A stretch of 64,000 bases of DNA. Origin: Pseudomonas syringae CC1557 (GTDB lineage Bacteria; Pseudomonadota; Gammaproteobacteria; Pseudomonadales; Pseudomonadaceae). Position numbers and translations under genes: made by a program. The notes below the pieces were generated by a model. That model was not told the origin of the DNA. It made no database searches and worked only from the letters and a program-made list of their open reading frames with translations. Every line of letters begins with the position of its first letter. Position 1 is the first letter of the stretch. Of this stretch, positions 58,078 to 64,000 are shown one piece after another. Where the stretch lies: NCBI RefSeq assembly GCF_000452705.1, contig NZ_CP007014.1:5300501-5364500 (forward strand), in the 5' to 3' direction.

Positions 58078-61000
58078 ATGCGATCCAGTAAACCGGTTGC
58101 CCATGTAATGGTGTCTTCATTGATACTTTCACTGCTTGCCGTATCGGTTCAGGCAGCGAGCCGCGCAGGTGACGACAGAATCAACGGTGTCGATCTGCTG
58201 TCCGGGTTCGACACGCTGTGGACGACCGGCGCGACCTGGGACACCGGTACGCCGACCGCGCTGGGTCAGAGCCTGCTGAGGCGCAACCTGCAAATCGTGG
58301 TCGACCGCGCCAACTCCCGCACACTGGCTCAGGAAACAGCCGCCTACTTCGATGACCGACGTGACCAGAGCTACAGCGCCATCAGCGGCCTGGGCTCGTT
58401 GAGTGCTGCTTATAAGGCTGGCGCAGGTGCCTTCACGACCATCACGCAATTCGACGACAGCAACAAAACCGTCAAATACGACGACAAGGGGAATGGCGCA
58501 GGCAGTTCCTCTTCGGCACTGGGCAAGGTGGTCGATCTGGTCGGCGCGGTGCGCAACGATGCGTCCACCACGCCTGCAAAATCCCACTATTTGTACCCGC
58601 GCCCATGGCGCCAGAGCCTGGACGGTCAGAGCCTGGCGTTCGTGGTTGCGCCATCCCTGCGCCCGGCCGAAAGCACCACACCTGCCAGCGACTCGGGTTT
58701 TCCCAGCGGGCACACCAACGCCGCCTACCTTTCTGCCTACTCATTGGCCTATGCGATCCCCGAACGGTTCAGCGAGTTGATGCTGCGCGCCTCGGAAATC
58801 GGCGACAACCGAATCGAAGCTGGCATGCACTCGCCGTTCGACGTGATGGGAGGCCGTATTACTGCGACCTATTTCGCCATCGACAACCTGTCCAACCCGG
58901 CCAACGCCCAACTGCGCGCCGATGCTCGCGCACAGGCGCTGGCCTATTTCACCGCTCAGTGTGGCGGTGACGTCAACAACTGCATGACGGCCATTGACCC
59001 AGCCACCGACCGCACTTCCCAGCACGCGCAGGACAAGGCGCTGTTCACCTCACGCATGACCTATGGCTTCGATCCGGTGGGCCCGACTAACCTGGCCCCG
59101 GTCGTGCCGACCAACGCCGAAGTGTTGCTGGAAACCCGCTTCCCGTATCTGGACGCCAGCCAGCGCCGCGAGATTCTGGCGACCACCGAGATTTCGTCCG
59201 GCTATGCGGTGATCGATCAGTCAGGCGGTTATGGCCGCCTGAACCTGTACGCCGCAGGCGATGGTTATGCGGCGTTCAATTCCAACGTCACCGTCAACAT
59301 GAACGCCAGCCTCGGCGGCTATAACGCCATCGACGCCTGGCGCAACGACATCAGCGGCAGCGGTGCGCTGATCAAGAACGGTACGGGTAACCTGATACTG
59401 ACCGGCAACAACACCTACTCGGGCGGCACGGTGATCAACGGTGGCGTTCTGACCGGTCATGCTCAGGCGTTCGGCAGCGGGACGATCACCGACAACGCAA
59501 CGCTGGTGGTCGATCAGTCAACCAACGACACCCTCGCCAACGCGCTGGCAGGCAACGGTGCGTTGATCAAACGTGGTGTCGGCTCGCTGAACCTGACCGG
59601 TAACAACAGCCTGTCCGGCGCAACGACTGTGCAAGCGGGCCGGCTGGCGGTAAACGGCAACCTGGGCAACTCCATCGTCAGCGTGCAGCAAGGTGCAACG
59701 CTGGGTGGCAATGGCACCGTCGGCGGCATCAATGTCGCTCAGGGAGGTGTGGTTGCGCCGGGCAACTCGGTGGGACAATTGAACGTCAACGGTGATGTGA
59801 ACCTTGCTCAGGGCTCGGTCTATCAAGTGGAATCGGATGCCAACGGCAATGCCGACCGTATCGTCGCCAGCGGTCGTGCGACCATCAATAACAGCACGCT
59901 GTCGCTTGTCGAAGGCGGCAACTGGCTGGCCGCCAGTCGTTACTCGATCCTTTCCGCAGCCGGGGGCGTCAGCGGTGCGTTTGCCGCCGTGCAAACCAAC
60001 TTCGCGTTCCTCACCCCGACGCTGAACTACACCGCGACCGATGTCGGGCTGACACTGGACCGTAACGCACAGACCTTCGCCAGCCTGGCGACTACCGACA
60101 ATGCCAGAGCCGTTGCGCAAGGCCTGGACAGCGCAGGTGCACGCAATGCGCTCTGGCGTCAGGTGGTGCAGGATGACACGTCGACCGCACAGGCCACGTT
60201 CAAGGCCCTGTCCAATGAGCTGCATGCGTCGACGCAGTCCGCGCTGATCGAAGACAGCCGTCTGGTGCGCAACGCCATGAACGATCGCTTGCAACAGGCG
60301 CAGTCCGCCCAGGCATTCGGCAGCTCGACCCAAACCCTGGCTGGCGATGCTTCGCGTGGCGTGGTCTGGACTCAGGCCATCGGCGCGACCGGCAAAACCG
60401 AAAGCACCCGTGATGTATCGGGCCTCAACACTCATACCAGCGGCTTGCTGTTCGGCGCTGACGTGCCACTCGACGATACCTGGCGCGTGGGCGCGCTGGC
60501 TGGTTTCAGCAACAGCAGCTTCGACCTGCGCCATGCGTCCGGTTCCACTGACAGCGACAACTACCATCTGGGCGTCTATGCCGGCGCCAAGTGGGGCCAA
60601 CTGGGCCTGCGTCTCGGCGCGGTACACACCTGGCACGAGCTGACGGCCAAGCGCACGCTGGATCTGCCGGGTTCTTCCGAGAATTTCAAAGAGGATTACA
60701 AAGCGGCGACCAATCAGGTGTTTGGCGAACTGGGTTACGCCATAGAGCTGGGCAACGCGCAGCTTGAACCCTTTGCCAACCTCGCGCATGTGCGACTGGA
60801 CACCGATGCCTTCGATGAGAACAGCAACGCGATCAGGCTGGAGAACAAGTCTCAGGACAATAACATCACCTTCAGCACCCTCGGTTTGCGTGCTGCCACT
60901 CGCTTGAACGCCGGCAGCGTCGCGATCAAACCCAACGCAACACTGGGCTGGCGTCGTGCCTACGGCGACGTGACGCCAGAGAGCCGCGCAGCCTTCAGCG

Positions 61001-61176
61001 GCGGCGACACCTTCGAACTGTCCGGCGCACCGATTGCACGCAGCGCAGCCGTCATCGGCGCAGGGGTTGACCTGGGGTTGAGCGATACGCTGAGCGTCGG
61101 GGTGAGTTACAACGGACAGGTGAGCAGCGATGCGTCGGATCAGACGTTGAACGCCAGGGTGACATTGGCGTTTTAA
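58078..61176 (+). CDS. Autotransporter with PAP2/class A acid phosphatase passenger
   Basis: A 1032-residue protein: signal peptide (VMVSSLILSLLAVSVQA), a phosphatase domain to about residue 300, a beta-helix-like passenger with GTGNLILTGNNTYSGGT near residue 440 and VGSLNLTGNNSLSGATT near 505, and a C-terminal autotransporter barrel from about 761 ending in Phe. The phosphatase motifs are complete: K168-x6-R175-P176, PSGH at 209-212 and R245-x5-H251-x3-D255, with N instead of S before R245. The enzyme should act on phosphate esters at the cell surface or outside. The ATG at 58078 is chosen because it starts a signal peptide and has AAGG upstream. A candidate Pho box precedes it. Confidence 0.92.
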   Translation: MRSSKPVAHVMVSSLILSLLAVSVQAASRAGDDRINGVDLLSGFDTLWTTGATWDTGTPTALGQSLLRRNLQIVVDRANSRTLAQETAAYFDDRRDQSYSAISGLGSLSAAYKAGAGAFTTITQFDDSNKTVKYDDKGNGAGSSSSALGKVVDLVGAVRNDASTTPAKSHYLYPRPWRQSLDGQSLAFVVAPSLRPAESTTPASDSGFPSGHTNAAYLSAYSLAYAIPERFSELMLRASEIGDNRIEAGMHSPFDVMGGRITATYFAIDNLSNPANAQLRADARAQALAYFTAQCGGDVNNCMTAIDPATDRTSQHAQDKALFTSRMTYGFDPVGPTNLAPVVPTNAEVLLETRFPYLDASQRREILATTEISSGYAVIDQSGGYGRLNLYAAGDGYAAFNSNVTVNMNASLGGYNAIDAWRNDISGSGALIKNGTGNLILTGNNTYSGGTVINGGVLTGHAQAFGSGTITDNATLVVDQSTNDTLANALAGNGALIKRGVGSLNLTGNNSLSGATTVQAGRLAVNGNLGNSIVSVQQGATLGGNGTVGGINVAQGGVVAPGNSVGQLNVNGDVNLAQGSVYQVESDANGNADRIVASGRATINNSTLSLVEGGNWLAASRYSILSAAGGVSGAFAAVQTNFAFLTPTLNYTATDVGLTLDRNAQTFASLATTDNARAVAQGLDSAGARNALWRQVVQDDTSTAQATFKALSNELHASTQSALIEDSRLVRNAMNDRLQQAQSAQAFGSSTQTLAGDASRGVVWTQAIGATGKTESTRDVSGLNTHTSGLLFGADVPLDDTWRVGALAGFSNSSFDLRHASGSTDSDNYHLGVYAGAKWGQLGLRLGAVHTWHELTAKRTLDLPGSSENFKEDYKAATNQVFGELGYAIELGNAQLEPFANLAHVRLDTDAFDENSNAIRLENKSQDNNITFSTLGLRAATRLNAGSVAIKPNATLGWRRAYGDVTPESRAAFSGGDTFELSGAPIARSAAVIGAGVDLGLSDTLSVGVSYNGQVSSDASDQTLNARVTLAF

Positions 61177-61197
61177 GGCTGGGATAACGGTGCAGGT

Positions 61198-61388
61198 GTG
61201 ACGCGGAGCTTCAAGAACGGCGTTCCCACTGTAGCGTGAGGAACGATCATCCCGATTATCGTACGACGCTCCGCGTCGTATGCCGTTCGGGACGCTCTGC
61301 GTCCGGTTTTGAATCTGTGACGCAGAGCGTCATCCAGGGCGCTCCCACGCTGGAGCGTGAGGAACGATCATCCAGGCTATCGTGCGAC
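61198..61388. repeat. Interspersed GACGC palindromic repeats, two or more units
   Basis: Several arms in both orientations: TGACGCGGAGCTTCA, GACGCTCCGCGTC, GGGACGCTCTGCGTCC, GACGCAGAGCGTC and twice GAGCGTGAGGAACGATCATC-like tails. The layout resembles the 588-780 copy. It lies between the convergent autotransporter and metQ-like genes. Confidence 0.78.
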
Positions 61389-61426
61389 GCGAGCATCCCT
61401 GCGCAAACGCATAGGGATGCTCGTCG
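61384..61426 (-). terminator. Long hairpin after the orphan metQ-like gene
   Basis: GAGCATCCCT (61391-61400) pairs with AGGGATGCTC (61413-61422), extended by an inner TGCG/CGCA stem and outer CGAC/GTCG pairs. It begins about 10 bases after the stop on the - strand. No T run follows, so termination by it alone is uncertain. Confidence 0.5.
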
Positions 61427-61435
61427 ATCCAGCAA

Positions 61436-62218
61436 TCAGAACGCTGGCAGTACCGCGCCTTCGTACTTCTTGTTGATGAAGTCTTTGACTTGCTGGCTGG
61501 TCAGCGCTTTCGAAAGTTTCTCGATGGCGTCGGTGTGGGCGTTGTCTTCGCGGGTGACGAGGAAGTTAACGTACGGCGAATCCGGGCCTTCGATGATCAG
61601 CGCGTCTTTCTTCGGATTGAGCTTGGCTTCCAGCGCGTAGTTGGTGTTGATCAGAGCGAGGTCGACCTGGCTCAGAGCACGTGGCAGAACGGCCGATTCC
61701 AGTTCGCGGAATTTGAAGTTATGCGGGTTGGCAGCAATGTCTTTCGGCGTCGACAAGGCATTGGTCTTGTCCTTGAGCGTGATCAGACCATTTTTGTCCA
61801 ACAGGATCAGCGCACGGCCTGCGTTGCTGCCTTCGTTTGGAATCGCGATGGTTGCGCCTTCAGGCAGATCTTTCACGCTCTTGTATTTCTTGGAGTAGCC
61901 GCCGAACGGTTCGACGTGTACGCCAACGCCGGTCACAAGGTTGGTGCCCTTGCCCTTGTTGAAGCCATCCAGGTAAGGCTTGGTCTGGAAGTAGTTGGCA
62001 TCCAGACGCTTTTCATTCAACTGGACATTGGGCTGTACGTAGTCAGTGAAGACCTTGATCTCCAGGTCCACGCCTTCCTTGGCCAGGGTTGGCTTGATCA
62101 GTTCAAGGATTTCCGCATGGGGCACAGGCGTCGCGCCGACCACCAGCTTTTCGCCTGCGTGAGCCAGGCCAATCGAGAACGCAGCCGCCAGAGCGGTCAT
62201 CAGAAACGTCTTTTTCAT
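61436..62218 (-). CDS. Orphan MetQ/NlpA-family substrate-binding protein
   Basis: A 260-residue binding protein. The signal peptide (LMTALAAAFSIGLAHA) precedes EKLVVGATPVPHAEILELIKPTLAKEGVDLEIKVFTDYVQPNVQLNEKRLDANYFQTKPYL, the methionine-type NlpA pattern. No lipobox is present. No permease or ATPase gene is adjacent, so it may share the MetN-MetI pair at 45.8-47.6 kb or one outside the window. Diverged from the metQ at 45007. Confidence 0.92.
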   Translation of the reverse strand: MKKTFLMTALAAAFSIGLAHAGEKLVVGATPVPHAEILELIKPTLAKEGVDLEIKVFTDYVQPNVQLNEKRLDANYFQTKPYLDGFNKGKGTNLVTGVGVHVEPFGGYSKKYKSVKDLPEGATIAIPNEGSNAGRALILLDKNGLITLKDKTNALSTPKDIAANPHNFKFRELESAVLPRALSQVDLALINTNYALEAKLNPKKDALIIEGPDSPYVNFLVTREDNAHTDAIEKLSKALTSQQVKDFINKKYEGAVLPAF

Positions 62219-62388
62219 GCGGTGTCCTTAGGGAAAATCCGGGAGCGTCATCAGAAAATGACGCCTTGTTATTCAATGATTTGCCGCAGATCCATTGAGC
62301 GCTGCGACATCATGCTGACATTACCTAGTTTTTATATGCCAAGAAAATACTTTTTAATCGAGTACTTATATCTTTTTATCTCAGCCCT

Positions 62389-63339
62389 TTATACAGGGCT
62401 TTGCGCCAGCTGCACCGTCACGGTTTCCAGCAATTGCCGCAGCGCACCAAGCTGTTCGCGGTCACCGTTGCTGATCAACAGCTTTGCCTGACGCTCGATC
62501 AGGGTCAGGGGGCTGGCGACGTCCGGCAAGTTGATGTGTTCGGCCTGAATCTCGTCTCCACTGCTGACCAGCAGCGCAAAGTGAATGACGTTTTCCAGTT
62601 CGCGGGTATTGCCCGGCCAGCTGTGTGCTTCGAGTGTGCGTTGCGCGGATTCGCTGATCAGTTGCACCGGCAGGTTCAAGCGCTGGCTGTAGATGCCCAC
62701 GAAATATTCAGCCAGCGGCAGGATGTTGCCCGGTTGCTCGCGCAACGCGGGCAGGTCAAGTCGCCCTTCGCTGAGATAGTGATAAAGCCGCTCGTGGAAT
62801 TTCCCGGCGGCCACTGCCTGCGCCAGATCAATGCTGGTAGCGGCGACCAGACGCACGTCGACCGGGCTGGGCTGATGCGCGCCAACCCGGGTGACTTCGT
62901 GATTTTCCAGCGCAGCCAGCAGCTTGACCTGAATCGGCAGCGGCAAATCACCGATTTCGTCGAGGTACAAGGTGCCGCCATTCGCCGAGCCAAACCAGCC
63001 TGCGCGGCTGCTGATCGTTCCACTGTGCGCCCCGGCGGCGTAGCCAAACAATTCTGCGTCGGCGTAAGTCGGGCTGATGGCACCGCAATTCACTGAAACG
63101 AACAAACCCGAGCGATCACTGCCGCGATGGATGTGCCGCGCCAGCAACTCCTTGCCGGTCCCGGACTCGCCACGGATAAGTACCGGTAATGAACGGGGTG
63201 CCAATTGTTCCATCTCCTCACGCAACCGGCGTGAACGTGGATCAATGAACACCAATGCCTTGGCGCGAATGCTGAGGGGGCTTTTTTCCGCATCGGGAAA
63301 GGTCAGCAGCGGCTGACCGAAGGTTTCTTGAAGGCTCAT
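62389..63339 (-). CDS. Short sigma-54 activator-like AAA+ protein with altered GAFTGA loop
   Basis: A 316-residue protein made almost only of the sigma-54-interaction AAA+ domain. Walker A is GESGTGKE (57-64) and Walker B GGTLYLDEIGDL (121-132). There is no N-terminal receiver or PAS domain. The loop that contacts sigma-54, normally GAFTGA, reads GAHSGT (103-108). After the AAA+ lid (PGNTRELENVIHFALLVSS) only about 40 residues remain, with no recognisable Fis-type helix-turn-helix. SfnR-like regulators of sulfone use also lack an N-terminal domain, and the neighbouring metQ and sfnB-like genes fit such a role. Whether it activates sigma-54 is open. Confidence 0.85.
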   Translation of the reverse strand: MSLQETFGQPLLTFPDAEKSPLSIRAKALVFIDPRSRRLREEMEQLAPRSLPVLIRGESGTGKELLARHIHRGSDRSGLFVSVNCGAISPTYADAELFGYAAGAHSGTISSRAGWFGSANGGTLYLDEIGDLPLPIQVKLLAALENHEVTRVGAHQPSPVDVRLVAATSIDLAQAVAAGKFHERLYHYLSEGRLDLPALREQPGNILPLAEYFVGIYSQRLNLPVQLISESAQRTLEAHSWPGNTRELENVIHFALLVSSGDEIQAEHINLPDVASPLTLIERQAKLLISNGDREQLGALRQLLETVTVQLAQSPV

Positions 63340-63421
63340 GACACACTCCCGCCTGAGCCCTTGCGACGGCTCAAGCGTTAAAAAGACAGGACCCTGAGGG
63401 CCCGATAAAAAAGTAATCCGG

Positions 63422-64000
63422 TCATGCGCGACGACGTGCGTGCTGTTCCAGACGGCTTTGTAGCCGGTACAGGTAGGCGAACCCCTGCTCCCAGCGCTGA
63501 TGACCGGATTTGACGTTGATATGCCCGGCCTGGCTTAAGAACCCCAGTTCGGCACCCCAGTGACGTGCCATCTCCATGGCGCGCTGGGAGCTGACCGCAG
63601 GGTCGTTGTCGGAGCTGACGATCTGTGTCGGAAACGGCAGCAGGTCGGTAGGGATGGGGGCGAAATTACGTAACGCCGGTGGGCAATTCGGACGCTCGAC
63701 ATCGGCAGGCGCAACCAGCAAAGCACCCTGCACCTGGCGCAGGGTTTCCAGCGGAGCCAACTGCGCCCAATGCGCAACCGTCACGCAACCCAGGCTGTGA
63801 GCGATCAGGATGACTGGCGTGTCGTGCTCGGCGATGGTGCGCTGCAACTCTCCCACCCAGTCTTCACGGCGGGGCTTGAGCCAGTCGGCCTGCTCCACGC
63901 GGACACTATTGGGCAGGCTGTTTTGCCAGTGGGTCTGCCAATGATCGTCAGGAGACCCTTGCCAGCCTGGCACGATCAGATACCGGATCGACTCGTTATG
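63422..64000 (-). CDS. RBBP9/YdeN-family alpha/beta hydrolase (5' end off the window)
   Basis: The frame is open to the right edge (HNESIRYLIVPGWQGSPDDHW), so the start lies just outside. The motif YLIVPGWQGSPDDHWQTHW, the nucleophile elbow LIAHSLGCVTVAHWA, SSDNDPAVSS with the Asp, and GHINVKSGH with the His place it in the RBBP9/YdeN serine hydrolase family, usually about 185-190 residues. The substrate is unknown. Transcribed towards the activator-like gene, 82 bases upstream of it. Confidence 0.88.
   Translation of the reverse strand, partial: HNESIRYLIVPGWQGSPDDHWQTHWQNSLPNSVRVEQADWLKPRREDWVGELQRTIAEHDTPVILIAHSLGCVTVAHWAQLAPLETLRQVQGALLVAPADVERPNCPPALRNFAPIPTDLLPFPTQIVSSDNDPAVSSQRAMEMARHWGAELGFLSQAGHINVKSGHQRWEQGFAYLYRLQSRLEQHARRRA

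Noticed and set aside
62219..62388. Possible -24/-12 sigma-54 promoter (TTGGCAT on the - strand) before the metQ-like gene
   Set aside because: The GC pair expected ten bases after GG is absent (CT instead), so it does not meet the consensus.

Overview
The window reads as chromosome of a fluorescent Pseudomonas, most likely of the Pseudomonas syringae group. The case rests on the mcl-PHA granule genes (phaI, phaF, phaD), the ubiE-ubiJ-ubiB, hisI-hisE and tatABC order, an opgGH pair (the locus called hrpM in P. syringae), and two kinds of intergenic palindromes of the sort known from pseudomonads. This is judged from protein and motif recognition alone; no database was searched. No rRNA, tRNA, CRISPR array, prophage or insertion sequence was seen.

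Layout. 1-2.5 kb: end of a polyhydroxyalkanoate locus (3' part of phaD, converging with phaI-phaF and a small PHA-system gene). 2.6-8.7 kb: a compact + strand housekeeping run in ubiquinone synthesis (ubiE, ubiJ, ubiB), histidine synthesis (hisI, hisE), twin-arginine export (tatA, tatB, tatC) and rRNA methylation (rsmE), with several stop/start overlaps. 8.8-12.9 kb: two tandem paralogous chemoreceptors. 13.1-17.6 kb: opgG-opgH for osmoregulated periplasmic glucans, OpgG carrying a long Lys/Ala-rich insert. 17.9-28.7 kb: dtd, pip, glgP, a DUF2339/DUF3999 membrane pair, fbp, a small lipoprotein and a lipocalin. 28.9-33 kb: a partial histidine-utilisation cluster (hutF divergent from hutC-hutD) followed by nhaA. 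33-35 kb: a DUF3455 secreted protein and an ECF sigma/anti-sigma pair.

From about 35 kb onward sulfur metabolism dominates: serine acetyltransferase epsC, D-cysteine desulfhydrase dcyD with a cystine ABC importer, two SfnB-like flavin oxidoreductases with an LLM monooxygenase, metQ-metN-metI, a sulfonate-type ABC importer with a TauD-like dioxygenase, an orphan MetQ-like protein and a short sigma-54 activator-like ATPase. Interleaved are an uncharacterised two-repeat protein (40.1 kb), a methyltransferase, a TriABC-like RND pump with two adaptors, and a large autotransporter whose passenger starts with a PAP2/class A acid phosphatase domain and lies behind a candidate three-repeat Pho box. 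The last gene, a small alpha/beta hydrolase, runs off the right edge.

How it fits together: the right half looks like a scavenging region for sulfur (cystine, D-cysteine, methionine, sulfonates or sulfones) and possibly phosphate. The strongest candidates for something new are the phosphatase autotransporter with its Pho-box-like upstream region, the activator-like ATPase with a changed GAFTGA loop and no visible DNA-binding domain, the SfnB/SfnB/LLM set without a flavin reductase, and the duplicated-domain protein at 40.1 kb. At least eight copies of a GACGC(A/G)GAGCGTC palindromic element sit at gene ends, one inside an operon and one directly against a ribosome binding site.
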